From Schistocerca nitens (lineage: Eukaryota; Arthropoda; Insecta; Orthoptera; Acrididae), in assembly GCF_023898315.1 (NCBI RefSeq), contig NC_064619.1, positions 507,566,594 through 507,630,593 of the forward strand: a DNA stretch of 64,000 bases. Reading direction: 5' to 3'. The notes below the pieces were generated by a model. That model was not told the origin of the DNA, ran no database searches, and was given only the letters and a program-made list of their open reading frames with translations. A program made the position numbers and the translations under genes. How positions within the stretch are numbered: the stretch's first letter is position 1; each line of letters opens with the position of its first letter. This document shows positions 11,011-23,782 of this stretch, one piece after another.

Positions 11011-11329
11011 TACTGTTTTCTTCTTGAAATGACAGTTACTATGACGCATGGGGGACAAATTAAAGTCATGGTAGGACTAGTTACTAGATATGGTAATCTT
11101 AAGAGAAAGAAGGCCCTAAGCTTTGTCTCTGTGGTGAAGGGATTTGAAACCATACCAGTTTCATTTTTCCAGTACGAATCGTCGGAGGTCAAAAGACACA
11201 GAATATTCAGATCATTAATTCCTGAAGGGATCGTGTCTAATAAAGAGCTAGGAAATGATCTCCTACTACTCTATAAGGGTACCGGCGGGCCTTACGCTAG
11301 AATCACAGGAAGACAAACCGCACAGTAAG
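11011..11329. other. Unassigned tract with a 99-codon plus-strand frame
   Basis: The frame 11029-11328 (+) reads MTVTMTHGGQIKVMV at its start and has no family I recognise. It overlaps the preceding inverted repeat only marginally. With no promoter, splice sites or homologue in memory, I treat it as a chance frame, though it is longer than most here. Confidence 0.3.
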
Positions 11330-11339
11330 CTCTGTTTCG

Positions 11340-11534
11340 CCGGCCGGAAGTGACCGAGCGGTTCTAGGCGCTACAGTCTGGAACTGTGGGACCGCTACGG
11401 TCGCAGGTTCGAATCCTGCCTCGACCATGGAAGTGTGTTGTCCTTAGGTTAGTTAGGTTTAAGTAGTTCTAAGTTCTAGGGGACTGATGACCTCAGAAGT
11501 TAAGTCCCGTAGTGCTCAGAGCCATTTTTTGAAA
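11340..11534 (+). mobile_element. tRNA-derived SINE, family A
   Basis: Plus-strand copy with A box GTGACCGAGCGGTTCTAGG and a perfect B box. The target-site duplication CTCTGTTTCG occurs at 11330-11339 and 11535-11544. Confidence 0.95.
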
Positions 11535-11714
11535 CTCTGTTTCGGACATGGCAATATTGGGTTAGACTACTGTTGTTTTTTCTCCTGCACAAATTAATCG
11601 GTCCGTTAGTTTCGTTGGATCTCGTTTTGGTTTTACAATGTTCACTGTGTAAATGAAATGTAAGTGCAGTAGTACATAAAGTGCGCAGCTATCTAAACGG
11701 AACTACATTGCCAG

Positions 11715-12600
11715 TTACATTAATGTTACCACCTGTCAAAAGCCTGAACAACCACCTTCTGCAGCCTGAACCTTCGAGAGATCTGCAGGAGGAGAGTCAG
11801 TGAGGTTCTAAGAGGCACCGAGAGGGATGTTGAAGCATAACAATTCCAGTGCCGAGGCCAGGTTTCGAGGTTGAGAACTCATAGCCCATACTACCCAATC
11901 CAGGCGGCTGTGTTTAAATCCGGGGGTTTGGTAGCCAAGGGAGTACTGACCCAGGTGTGCCTCCACTCACGCACGTACACCGCTGAGCCGTGTGACACAT
12001 TGTGTTACTGGCGCATGTCAACACGCCGACGAAAAACAAATTCCCTGTAGGGCTGAACATCGTCGTCAAGGATAGACGCATACTAGTGTTGATCCACTGT
12101 GCCTCCAGAATTCCGAAATCACTCCTGGTTCCTCCTCCGGCTTGAACACTTCCGACGATTCTTGCAGGGTATTTGCATTCAAACATTTCACACCGTACAC
12201 GGCAATGGTCATCTCTCCGATCGAGCATAAAACGTGATTTATCTGGAGAGGCTACCTGTCGCCATTAAGGGAATGTCCAGCTGTAGTTCTGACGTACATA
12301 TTCCAGTCTTCGTCAATTATGAACAACAGTCAGCATGAACCAGGCGCCTGCTGCAGAGGCCCACACGCTGCAACGTTCACTGACTGGTCTTTGAGAAAAC
12401 ACTGTTGGTAGCCCCTCCGACCATCTGGGCAGGCAGCTGTTCGACACTTGCACCTCTGTTCGCCCGTACACTTCTCCGCATCCGTTTTTAACGACTGTCT
12501 TAGATCCATGGTCCAGCATAGCAACTGCTTCGGCTCTGGTTTTGAACAGCGCCATTTCGTGGTCACATTAATATTGCTGAACCGTATATTAAGCTTGGAT
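11715..12600 (-). mobile_element. Decayed Tc1-like transposon
   Basis: On the minus strand, scattered pieces of a Tc1 transposase can be recognised. These include MLDRRDDHCRVRCEMFEC (12175-12228), which matches the region after the first catalytic Asp in a family I know from grasshoppers, then ARIVGSVQAGGG, QWINTSMRLSLTT and NLFFVGVLTCASNTMCHTA. Stops and frameshifts break it throughout. No terminal repeats are left that I can pair. The orientation and approximate extent are firm; the ends are not. Confidence 0.7.
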
Positions 12601-13179
12601 GCTAGGACCAACCGCCTCTCTAGCTGAAAAATATTTATCAGCAGCGGTTGGCATCATGCTGTTAAGAATGGCCAAATTTTTTGTCAGGTTACAATTTGAA
12701 CTGATCACGACAAAGGGAAATGATAGGCGAGTCGACGAAGTCGTAACAGCCACAATTCGATGTTTGTGCTGAATAAATACTGTGTAGTTATTCTTTCGTT
12801 GATGTCGTGTTCTTTACCGGCTGAGTTAGTCAGGCATGTCTCACGATCAACCTTCACAGCTTCAGGTCTCTCCCTCCTTGCAAATCACGCTGCGCACAGA
12901 AAGATTCATTCGAGAAAGTCATTTCTGCGGTCAAGTCATTAATCTTGTAAGAATGCTGATCTACCAGTGTATGGAGGAAGACTTTCGTGAATACTAGGAG
13001 AGAGGTACTGGACCACAAGGAGTTGAAAGGGCTAAAAGAGAGTCCTGGCTGGATATATCTGCCAATAAGCGCGCTAGTCACGATTGGGAAAGATCAAGAT
13101 TCGAATCCTGGTCCGGCAAAGAGCGTCAGTCTACCAGATACTTCCAATACGGCGCACACTACGCTTCAGAGCAAAATAT
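12601..13179. other. Unassigned tract with a tRNA-like B box
   Basis: Mostly featureless. Around 13076-13120 (+) the sequence GCTAGTCACGATTGGG and the B-box-like AGATTCGAATCCTGG suggest an old SINE or tRNA remnant, but there is no matching A box at the right distance. Confidence 0.3.
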
Positions 13180-14840
13180 TTATTCTGGACAGCCAAGTGA
13201 CATTGAGCCGTGGTAAAAATTGCTGTTTTGAAGAGCGCGCCGCAGCGCGCAGTGTGAAGCAGTCGCCCTCCGTTTCTGGCGGTGGCGCCGCTGTGGCAAT
13301 CGCAGCTTTGGTGTCTCCCTCTGGTGGGGTAGGGGCAAGGTTGCTGCCTGTTCACGTGCATGTAAGGGGGGCTATGAGCTCGCCAGACGGTCAGTCTGGG
13401 TAAGTCTCTCGTCACCAGTTGCTGGTCTGTCTCTCGTCCGCATTTGTTAGGCAGTTAGTGTCTGTCTGTCGTTCGGATTCCTAGTATGTCTGTCGTTCGG
13501 ATCAACCTTTAAAGCCGGCAAAATGAGAGTCTTTCCACTCCGTCAGATAGAGAACTCAGCGAGTGGTAGTTCCTGCATTTGAGTCTGCGCGTTAGGCCAC
13601 CAGTCTGCTCGGAGTTTGCTCAGGCAATGGTCATTGGCGGTTGGATCGATCGGTTGGTCGTTCGCGCACTGAGACACAAGAGGAGTTGTCCGTCTTGAAC
13701 GTCGGCGCATGAGAGGCTGCCACGTGAGTCCAGTGGGCTCCGGCGTATAGCGAGGTGTAGTGATTTCGCAGTCGACACGACAGCAACAGGACTCAACCCA
13801 CGACATCAGTCTGGCCGGTGCGAGCTGCATCGCCGTGAGACGGGAGATCGGTGCGCCTTCCTGCGTCTGTTGAAGCGGCTGGCAGCCGACGGTTCGGGAG
13901 AGCGATTTGGGGGTGCTGCGCCAGGTCTTCTCGAGAAATCGCAGTTTATTAGAAGTGACTGGTGATATCTTGTTTGATTTACTCTTGTTAAATTCTACTT
14001 GTTTTATTGGTAAGGTCACCAGCCGTTTTGCTTTGGGGTCGTCCCACCACTCTTCTCCGTTTGCCCACCCGCGGGAAGGGGTTGTTTATAAATTGGGTGG
14101 TCCGTTTTTCCCTTGTGGAGGAGGGGCGGGTTAGAGCAACCTGCGGTTCGCGTTGTTCGGTAATCTCCCTATCAGTCTACCGTACGTTAGTAGCTGCCTC
14201 TGTCATGTTTGTCGGATTTGGTGTGTTAACGAATTTATTGCTTGGAGTGTAACGGCCTAATACCTGAAATATGTTTTGATCTATGGAAACTTTGATACTA
14301 TTGCCTGATCTTGAGAGGCGGTATGTGTGTACTCTAGAGCATCTTAACTATTGTTTGGCCAACCTTATTGAATTTTATATAAGATTGCATTTCTTTGGCT
14401 TTTATTTAAATGATCATTTTAGTATATTCACCGTAAGTCTTTTTTTAGAAGTTAAAATCAGGTTTCACGTTCGGTGGCAAGGTTATTATTTTGTTAGTGT
14501 TTTGTACCATTTCCATCCCTCCTACGGGGGGTGCATAGTTTGTGTGCTTGTGTAAATTGTTAAAACTCTTAGTTTAAAGTTATCTGGTGTGTTGCAGATT
14601 TGCACCAGTGTAGCCTTTCAGAGGCTGTTGTGAGCAGTCGTAACTGCGGCCGTGTCAAAAGGGAGCGGGAAGGTTCTGTGTCCGAAAACTCATGCAGTCA
14701 AAACTTGTTTCTTTCTGCCTCTGAATAAATTGTAACTTTGATATTTAGAGGGTGCTTTCTGATTATAATTTTAAATCTGTTTCTTTTAAAAATACTTTTA
14801 GGCACTATTAAAGTGAATAAAATTCCCATTTGTTAAAATC
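13180..14840 (+). repeat. Possible LTR or non-coding transcribed repeat
   Basis: A CpG-rich 5' half (13200-13920) passes into a T-rich half that contains two AATAAA signals, at 14724-14729 and 14816-14821. That gradient and the terminal polyadenylation signals resemble a retroviral-type LTR or a single-exon non-coding transcript. From memory the 3' part (GATTTGCACCAGTGTAGCC) recurs in grasshopper repeats. No long frame is present; the 158-codon minus-strand frame at 13543-14019 has no family. Exact ends and a partner LTR were not found. Confidence 0.3.
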
Positions 14841-14925
14841 AATTTGGTTATGATTTCATCAGTTACTCCCTGGCAACTACTTCCATGCTTACTTAGTGTG
14901 ATTAAATATGTTAATGTTCTTGATG

Positions 14926-15123
14926 GCCGGCCGCGATGGTGTAGCGGTTCTAGGCGCTCGGTCAGGAACCGCGCGACTGCTACGGTCGCAGGTTCGAATC
15001 CTGCCTCGGGCATGGATGTGTGTGATGTCCTTAGGTTCGTTAGGTTTAAGTAGTTCTAAGTTCTAGGGGACTTATGACCACAGATGTTGAGTCCCATAGT
15101 GCTCAGAGCCATTTGTACCATTT
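14926..15123 (+). mobile_element. tRNA-derived SINE, family A, near consensus
   Basis: One of the cleanest family A copies: A box GTGTAGCGGTTCTAGG, perfect B box GGTTCGAATCC, full tail. A 10-bp perfect duplication, GTTCTTGATG, flanks it at 14916-14925 and 15124-15133. Confidence 0.97.
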
Positions 15124-15369
15124 GTTCTTGATGAATCGCTAGTAAATAAAATAAATTCTTAAGAATATTCTTTGAAAATAAAGCACGGTTGAGACATATC
15201 ATTCAAATATACCCTGGGAGACTAAAAATGGACCTTACATCTGCGGACTAAAACTGGCTAAGTCTGAATGTCAACAATGAAGTCGGTTGACACTCGTAGA
15301 TCCACCTGCTGCCATCCTGACAGCATACCCCGTATCCGAGAAGCCTCTTTATTTAGAGTAACTTTTCCA

Positions 15370-15865
15370 GTTTTGCTTGTCGGAAATCATGATCGCAGCC
15401 TCACGTCAGGACGGCAGAGAGTATTTTTGCTCTCGGAAAGGCAGAGGCGTGACAAGTGGCGACGCGCGCTCAGACCGCCAAATGCGGGCTCAGACAGCAG
15501 CTTTCTGCGCGGACGCACGTCACTCAGTCCGGCCTGCCTCTGCTCAACTCTGCTCTGCTTTTCCCCGCTGCCTGCCGTATCCCGTATCGAACCCCAAATC
15601 TAATTTCCACGCATTTCGCCCGAGCTCCACCACGCCGGGTCTGTCTGTCTGTCTCCCTCCTCCCCAAACCCGACAGTCAGTCGCCCCCGCCTCCTCGCAA
15701 ACCGCACCGAATGGATTTATTCTGTTAGCGCAAACTTCCTGCGATGCGCTGCACAGGCTCGCCGACACACGGGATCTCCGACACGTTTCGTCGTGTCGCT
15801 GCGGTCCGGTGACTCCCGTGAGGCCTTTTCTGCTTATATCAATTCCTACCCCGATTGGCACCACT
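15370..15865. promoter_or_regulatory. CpG-rich island
   Basis: Roughly 500 bp with many CpG dinucleotides in AT-rich surroundings, and overlapping open frames in several frames that are a by-product of GC content. No repeat family is recognised. It could be a promoter, enhancer or first exon; there is no strong splice donor or conserved protein motif. Confidence 0.3.
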
Positions 15866-15899
15866 TGCAGCCTTAGTCAAAACACATATGACAGTTCCG

Positions 15900-17170
15900 C
15901 ACTGTCGCTTCATTAATAAAATATGAGATTACCAAGCATCGGGTCAGATTTGTGATCAGATGCAGGTCCTCTTTCAGACAAAACCATACACGTCGTTATT
16001 AACGGAACGAAATATGAAGGTAATTTCAGCAATAATGAAATAAAGTGTGACAGGACCACTACAGTTTAAAATGTTAAAAAAGATGTTAAAAAAAGTATTC
16101 CGTATTTTGAGAGATGGTAGTACATCCAATTAGCTCTAAAATGTATATCTTACTAGCTATGAGCATTTGTTAATTTTCGCTAGGGTGGAAAACGTCTCTT
16201 CTACTGCGAACTCTTTGATTTCCTTGTTTTGAGGTAGTGTGGACCAAAGTAAGACAAAAATATCCAGCAAACAAGGGGTGATAAGAGATATGACGACTTG
16301 ATCGCTATTATGATATACACCTATTCTGCTGCAAGCTCTCTGCAATTACAAACGACCTACAGACTGCAGTAACAAATGTGAGTCCAATTGTCCTTCCTAC
16401 CATTCCAAAAACGGCTGGAGATATGGATCATGCTTGATGCAGTATCAGGCCATCTTCTCCGAAATGTCCGAGGACACCTCTCAGAGAAATTTAGCGGGCA
16501 GTGGATGGATCAGAGAGGTCCACTTCGCTGGCTAACTCGTTTCTCTGAACTTATTCCGTAGGATTCTTCGCTGGGCGACACTTAAATTGTTTGGTGCACG
16601 CAAAATCCCTTAATGATGTACAGCCACTACTGCAGTAAGACAGCAGGTTCGTTTCTGGTCCAAAAATCACTGATGTCAGCACTTTTCGGCGTCGTAATTC
16701 CTGGAATTGCACTGGTTTCTGGTGTCAGCAATCTGGGGCTGTCAGCACATTCCAATGTCAGCATTTCCGGTGCTAAGGTAATTATGCTTGTTTGTTCAGG
16801 GTCACTAGCCTCCCTCCACTTCCCCGTTTTCCTCTAGGGCAATGTCGAAAAGTCAGCATCACCATGCTCCAAGCCAATCACCGGGGTCCCCACTGCATTT
16901 GGGCAATATGCTCTCCAATCCAAAACTGTGGCCTGTAGTTAGGCGACCATAACTACCGTAGCTGCATGTGTGATGCCAAATCTGGAAATTGGTGAAATTA
17001 GAAAACTGATCATAAAAATTGGGAGGCAACTGGTAAATTGGTAAGATACTAAATCTGGAAATTGATTAGGAAATCGGCAAACTGGTACAACACCAAGTCC
17101 AGAAATGAGTAACTTTTGCTGTAAAATTCTAAAATTTATAGGATGCCAAAATCGGAAAGTGAAAAATGGA
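15900..17170. other. Unassigned tract with a degenerate internal repeat
   Basis: No gene seen. Between 16975 and 17165 the words GGAAATTGG, CTGGTAAATTGG and GGAAATTGATTAGG recur several times, suggesting an old tandem repeat. Confidence 0.4.
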
Positions 17171-17174
17171 TGTA

Positions 17175-17820
17175 AAAAATTGGCTCTGAGCACTATGGGA
17201 CTTAACTGCTAAGGTCATCAGCCCCCTAGAACTTTTTTTGGTCATCAGTCTACTGACTGGTTTGATGCGGCCCGCCACGAATTCCTTTCCTGTGCTAACC
17301 TCTTCATCTCAGAGTAGGACTTGCAACCTACGTCCTCAATTATTTGCTTGACGTATTCCAATCTCTGTCTTCCTCTACAGTTTTTGCCCTCTACAGCTCC
17401 CTCTAGTACCACGGAAGTCATTCCCTCATGTCTTAGCAGATGTCCTATCATCCTGTCCCTTCTCCTTATCAGTGTTTTCCACATATTCCTTTCCTCTCCG
17501 ATTCTGCATAGAACCTCCTCATTCCTTACCTTATCAGTCCACCTAATTTTCAACATTCGTCTATAGCACCACATCTCAAATGCTTAGATTCTCTTCTGTT
17601 CCGGTTTTCCCACAGTCCATGTTTCACTACCATACAATGCCGTACATCCTCAGAAATTTCTTCCTCAAATTAAGGCCGGTATTTGATATTAGTAGACTTC
17701 TCTTGGCCAGAAATGCCATTTTTGCATGCAGTAGTTCTAGAACTCAGAACTATTTGAACCTAACTGACCTAAGGACATCACACACATCCATGCCCGAGGC
17801 AGGATTCGAACCTGCGACCG
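17175..17820 (-). mobile_element. SINE family A split by a LINE insertion
   Basis: Minus-strand family A tail at 17177-17233 is separated from the rest at 17745-17820 by the LINE fragment 17234-17736. The SINE is itself cut short near its tRNA-like head: after CCTGCGACCG the sequence becomes unrelated. Confidence 0.9.
17234..17736 (-). mobile_element. 5'-truncated endonuclease-RT LINE inserted into a SINE
   Basis: The minus strand encodes the C-terminal tail of a LINE polyprotein (17245-17574): MWCYRRMLKIRWTDKV, RRDRMIGHLLRHEGM, LEGAVEGKNCRGRQR and SWRAASNQSVD, with a stop after it. The plus-strand run of T at 17234 is the poly-A tail. The 8-bp duplication CTAGAACT at 17226-17233 and 17737-17744 brackets it. 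The surviving 110-codon frame is open, so the insertion looks fairly young. It lacks the endonuclease and the RT catalytic motif, so it is dead on arrival. Confidence 0.93.
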
Positions 17821-17992
17821 AATGGCTGTGTCGCAGTTCTTTAGATACAAGTCCATTTGCTTTCAGTCTCCTCCTTACAATTCTTGCAATGCAAGGTAAT
17901 TGAAAAATCTCACCCACTCGACGCCAACTGACGAATTGACTGGTGCATGTGTTGTTCAACACACAGTAGTTGTCACCCTCACTGGAATCAAT

Positions 17993-18000
<8 letters not shown>

Positions 18001-18037
<37 letters not shown>

Positions 18038-18046
18038 TGTGTGTGT
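18001..18046. repeat. (GT)n microsatellite
   Basis: Eighteen GT units, one CT, then further GT units. Length variation between individuals is likely. Confidence 0.98.
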
Positions 18047-18049
18047 TTT

Positions 18050-20232
18050 CGTGTTCACGCACAATCTGAATCAATACTATTAACATTAGAGAGACAACCA
18101 ACAATAAACATTGCATCAAATATGACTGTAAAGTATTTTAATGCGATGGGAAGTGACAAACTGAATTTTTACCCTACTCACGACCTGCATATTACGTTAA
18201 GTAAGATGTATTAACTCCATAGTACCGTTAGCAGAGACAGTGCGCTCGTGTTTCGAGGCTCGCGACAAGTGCAGAGATTAGCAGCGCCCAATGCCGCCGC
18301 GATTTGTTGACGTTGGCTGAGCGTGGACACTGCAGCAGACACTTCGACATAAACAGAAAGAAATCACATTGGCTCTGACTGCAGTGAGCGGGTATCACTG
18401 CCTGTGTGTTCTTATAGTAACCAACGTGAGACTCTACTCACAGGTGCCATGGAGGAATTGCAACGGGTATCATGTCATTAGTCATCAGAATATTAACCAG
18501 TGATGAAATGTCCACTCTATTTGAATCCCAAGAAAATAGGAACCTTCTCACCAAGGAATGTGAGGTGTTATCAAAATTTATCCAACATACAAAAATTAAC
18601 TGCAGGGCTTTCATGTATGCAGTAGTAGCACACAGGGAAATATTATGTCTTGGAAGCGTATATTTCATTTCCTCTTCTCATAATAACGCCCTTGTTTTAG
18701 TATGAAGTGAGAAAATAAACTCGAAAAACTAAAGTTCCTGAGAAGCATATCAGTCATTTCCTCTTCTCATATCATAACTTTTATTTTAGTATGAATTAAA
18801 AAAATAAACAGTTTAAGGTTGTCAAGCATAATATGACACCAGATTCTTATCGTAGGCGCTATCAGAAACGCAAAAAGCAGGGAGCTGTCCATTCTTTTGT
18901 CCTACAGCCTGTCTGCTTTCATGCATTACTCCCGCTATGAGATTCTTATTTAAGGACTTGTGGGCATAAAGTTCTTCAGCAGAACAAGCCTTAAGTTATT
19001 GTGCTAATTACGGTATGGAAAAAATGCAACAAAGACGATTTCCCCTAAAGCAGTGGGGATATTTGCAAATGTCTGTATTCAGCAATGACTGCCAGCTGCC
19101 ACAACACTTCACAGAATCCATGCGGCAGGCAACACAACTGTGCGTGCACTTCAGACTTCATTCAGTAAGACGTCAGGAGATGGATGGAAACGTCAAATTA
19201 ACGTCGCTTTCCGAGTCGTATTCAATCCAGAATGAGGTGTTATTAAGGTAGTTGAGCGTTCTAGCAATTACACTTTTGTAATTCACATATGAGTATTCCG
19301 ATAGCCAAAAGAACCCGTTAGTGTGAAACTATCGGGAACTGCATTAATATCAAACTGCAAGAACTTGAGACAATACGTGGACTCTTCTCTTCGCTGGCGC
19401 CAAGTTTTAGTTAGAGCTATTGGTTGCTAGTGTTAGAGGCAGCTGAGTATGAATATCTGTATTCAGGTGTATAAATAAAGTATTGGTACATCTCAACGTG
19501 TGCTCCATCTTATTCACGGCAGGAGTGTCGCTGAGCATTTCAGTAGCAGCGTACCGATATCCCAAACAGCCGCAGTGCGTTAAAGGAACGATATGTTTCC
19601 CATTCTCCCCTTACCGGTGCCGGTCTAACTCCGGATATTAAATCCAAACAGGGGAACAGAGTGCCGTGGCTTTCCGATAAGGTGGAACCTCTAACAACTT
19701 CAGTGATCTCCAATGCCGATAGCGTCTGCGGTGCTCAGCTCGAAAAAATACCCTCGAAGCGTGCAGAGGGTTGTACCACGCGCGAGGCTCAAACAAGCCC
19801 CACAAAGAATACAACATATTGGCAATTTGGCGAGCAGCGGCGGAGAGGGCTCGGGCGCTCTTCCAGGGCGTGCCTTCAGCCCTCTTTCCCGTCACTGCCG
19901 CTGCTGGATTTAATTACTGTATTGACACGCGCCGCCGGTTACGTCCTGACACCGAAGTTCGATAACGGCCGCTCAAGACTCAATAATTGCGTGTCCGTCA
20001 TGGCAGGCTGCTGGCCGTGCTTCATCCGAAATGAGGCAAATTCTGAGCGCATATTGTGTACCAGTGAAGCCCAAATGCCGCGCTACAGATTTCCGCTTAT
20101 ATAGCAAGACCTCATCAACATATATAATTGTGGAACATGAAAATAATTAACAGTCCAACAAAACACTTAGCAGGAATTAATTACATTTCTGTCCGCTATA
20201 AAGAACCATCACCGACTGTTGTAAATACTGGC
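18050..20232. other. Unassigned tract
   Basis: No gene recognised. Around 19435-19500 a TATAAATAAAG stretch followed by a CA-rich segment looks like the end of an LTR, but no partner was found. Around 19640-20000 is moderately CpG-rich with overlapping frames up to 147 codons and no recognisable protein. Confidence 0.4.
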
Positions 20233-20244
20233 CTATCAAAATCA

Positions 20245-20433
20245 GTGTGTGTGAAATATGATGGGACTTAACTGCTAAGGTCATCAGTCCCTAAGCTTAC
20301 ACACTACTTAACCTAAATTATCCTAAGGACAAACACACACACCCATGCCCGAGGGAGGACTCGAACCTCCACCGGGACCAGCCAAACAGTCCATGACTGC
20401 AGCGCCTAAGACCGCTCGGCTAATCCCGCGCGG
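20245..20433 (-). mobile_element. tRNA-derived SINE, family B
   Basis: Minus-strand unit. The head has an A box of the TTAGCCGAGCGGTCTTAGG type and a B box, GGTTCGAGTCC-like; the tail contains TAATTTAGGTTAAGTAGTG. A 12-bp perfect duplication, CTATCAAAATCA, lies at 20233-20244 and 20434-20445. The same family recurs at 61993-62199. Confidence 0.95.
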
Positions 20434-20559
20434 CTATCAAAATCATCACCGGTGTGATGGCAAGACTTTCAGAATACTATGGTTAAGCCATTAGCAGCAA
20501 CGAAATTAACCTATACGGTATGATAAGGGCTGTGTAGGCAACCTTTTTCCATAAAATAT

Positions 20560-20990
20560 CAAACTTTAGATAAGTTTGCCTCCAAGAAATCTTTACCGGA
20601 GGCTACTAGGGTTTATAGATATTTGACAGAGTCAGATCTATTGAAGATATGTCTGACAGGCAAAACACAAATTGTGTATGAGTCATTCAGCAATGTAATT
20701 TGGACAAAAGTACCTAATAATGCATTTGTGGTGTTTCATATAAGGAGTCTTAGCGCATATGAGGCTCTCTCATCACATTTGACGACGATAATACTGGTAC
20801 ACTGAAAGTCTTGAAGGAGTTGAAGGTGAAGACTGGTTGAAATACGCGAACCTTACTGGGGAAACTGGATAAGAAGCAAGTCGACGAAGCTGTGTTACAA
20901 GCCTAGAAAGTGTCCAAGCGGTCAAGGTCTTTGAAGAGGAGAAAGAGTGTGCATTCAGATGATGTAGAAGATGACGAAGATTACAATTGC
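20560..20990 (+). pseudogene. Fragment of an insect transposon-associated protein
   Basis: The frame 20623-20805 reads MTESDLLKICLTGKTQ, then ESFSNVIWTKVPNNAFVV. I recognise the arrangement (CL.GKTQN, then NNVIW, then PK..FV) from proteins encoded by DNA transposons in aphids and beetles, probably Mutator-like, but I cannot name the family safely. Downstream, frameshifted pieces resemble the basic, acidic C-terminus of that protein (LKRRKRVCIQMM region near 20935-20990). Stops at 20803 and later make it a relic. Confidence 0.45.
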
Positions 20991-20999
20991 TGCAGCCTT

Positions 21000-23780
21000 T
21001 TAAGTGTTGTTTCTAAAATGTGTGCTTTTGTTTGAATTAATTTTTAATTGCAATTCCTGGAAAACAAAATTTTCGCAGACAAAGGACCCGTCTTCCCAGA
21101 CAGTTAACTTATAATACCCTTCTCGTACCACACCCTTAGAATGGTAGAGATCACCATTATATTTCAAGAAAAATGCACAAGATATTAAGACAAAAATGTA
21201 ACTTAAAAGATGCAAAGGAAAAAAAATCTCTAACATAACTCGTAAAATATATACGTCAAAGCTGAGGAGTTAATACGCGAAGCATGTATAAGAAGCATGC
21301 CAAAGTTTTATTAAGTTGCATGGAGTAGTTCGTAAGATTTAACGTTAGCGGGATGAACCATTCACACTCCGTTTAAGCAAGAAGTTATTTGGAAACAACA
21401 AGAAAACTGAATTCTGGTGTTGTTAGTTCCACACTGCTTTTTAGATGATACTGCCTGTCTAGTTAACATAACAGAAGACGATGTTTTACATTATCCGGAT
21501 GTAAATGCAATGGTGTAGCACATCCATCACAAAGCTATAATGCCTGAAGATGAAGGTGTAGTTTCTTCTAAATCGTTATCATATGATTACTCCCTAATTA
21601 CTGCGAGTCCATTGCAACGTCACTCGTCTGGGAGTGCTGGGCGAGACGACGAAAAATGAAAAAAAGGGGGGGGGGAGATGGAGGAATACTGTCAATAGTG
21701 CAGCCATAGCAAAACTGCTGTTCAGTAGTTCAAACTGATATTCTCCAGCAACGACACCCATTTCCAGTGGCAGGGGTTATGTGTAATCATTTTGAGCGGC
21801 TGTGTAAACAACAGCTTAATGCCAAAAATAAATAAATATCCATTTAGGGTGAACGATACATATCCTAGGCGTACAGTGATACGCATCTTCCATTCCAAGA
21901 AAGTGTTCGTCTGCACAGCGGTCTGGACCCTGTCTGTGGTCCGATACAAAAGGCGTATTTTACATACATACTGCCATAACTCTCTAATGAGGAAGAGCAG
22001 AAATAAGGTAAGTATAAACTGAACATAGAAGTTGCAGACCGCAAAGCAGACGAAGCAAAATTACACGTGACGGGCGAACGCGGGAGAATATAAGAAGCAG
22101 ATCAGCACAAAAAGAGAGGACATTTCTTGCTAAGGAAAATCTACAAATATCAGATAAAGGCCTTAATGTTAAAGAATTTCTGAGAGCGTACTTCTGTAGC
22201 GCAACAGTGTGTGTAAGTGAATCACGGACTGTACAGAAACGGAATAAAAGAGAGTTATATGTTAATTAGGCTACAAAAAGTTTCGTAGTAACAGAAAATC
22301 TTCAGGCGATTCATTCTCACAAAGTAGCAAAAATCTGCCGACATCATGACCTAAAACTAACTAATACGCTTTCATAATGTTAACATATTTTATTCATAGC
22401 TTCGGCACATTTCTGCAACATAGTGGCAATTAGTTACCTTACGACGTTCATCTACAACGAAAGCGGATTTTGCGTAATAAACGTACCTGAAATGCGCATG
22501 TTGCGTTTTTGTTAACTTTTACTTTATTTATCTACGAAGGCTGAAAATGATCAAACTTGAGTCGTTCCTAGACTGTTAACAAGTTTACTAAACCGCGTTA
22601 CATTTGGCACGTGACTAATTGTTGAATCAAAGTAACACGGGTTACACAGATTATCAAATTCTGATATGTAGAACGAAAAACCGATATGATCGTGGATCTG
22701 TTAGTGTCTGTGTGTTAGGTACACAGCTTTGTGGTGATCTGAGACAAATGGATTTGTTGTCCGGCTACACTAAGCAGACTGATTGATTCTCCTTTCAGGA
22801 ATCGTCAGCAGATATTTCAAATGGCGAAAGGTGAAGGCGAATACCAAGCAAAGGGCAAAGAGGTACCATATATTAATGCACCATTTCAGATGATTGGTAT
22901 GGCGTGCACGCAATGGTAATCAGAAAACCATTTATTAAACATCCTTTTTTGAAGGCGCTAATTTTCTACTCTAAACGAGTATTTTGCATGTGAAAGCGTT
23001 TTTTATGATGATCTACCTGGAACTGCGTCATTTGAGCTTTCTATAATTGTAAGCGGGCATTATCATTTACCTTCAGAGAGAACGATATGGATAGTGTTAA
23101 TGGGCAATATTTCCTGGCTCGCGAGGATACTGAGCTATTAAGTGACGCTGCTGTACGATTACTTCACATTAAATCGGTGACGTTTCTGAAAAAGTCATGC
23201 AGGAGCGCAAATCATTAGACGTAGAGATCCATGTATACATGCTACGTAAAAATTACATTGGCTGTGTTTGTGAATATCGTAAACAGCAGAGACTGCTGCA
23301 TATGTTGAAGATCAATAACTGATCTAGAGTCACATGACGATATGAGGTACTTCATTTACTCACCAGTAATTATTCTTTTCACACTTACTGTTGTTCTAAC
23401 TCAGAGAATTGTATCGGTGTCTTAAAATTGTACAAAAAAGCGTGGGAGAGTGGGTTTCGTTAATCGAGCTTATTCCAGGTTATATTTGTTCAAGAAAAAT
23501 AGAAAACTGAAATTTCTTGCACTACATTAGAATAGAGTTAGTTCGACCAAGATTTGTTTCACTTTTTGATGTTAAATGTAAGTACACTACTGTTTCTGAA
23601 AACTGCAGCACCAAGAACGGGACGTGTGGTTGCAGTGAAATTTGTTCCACTGATTAGGGACGTAACAATATACAAATTTTACACTCTAGAGTGTGGATCC
23701 GCCACACATTGCCATCAGAGCCTATAGACGTCAAAGCAAGGAATCAAAGAGGGTCTGAGTATGTTGTGGGAAACACACTT
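21000..23780. other. Long unassigned tract
   Basis: About 2.8 kb, AT-rich, with no frame longer than about 80 codons and no repeat I recognise. There is a short G tract near 21666-21677. It looks like ordinary intronic or intergenic DNA. Confidence 0.5.
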
Positions 23781-23782
23781 CC

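Noticed and set aside
13543-14019. 158-codon minus-strand frame
   Set aside because: Lies in a repeat-like GC-rich segment, no recognised domain and no splice sites.
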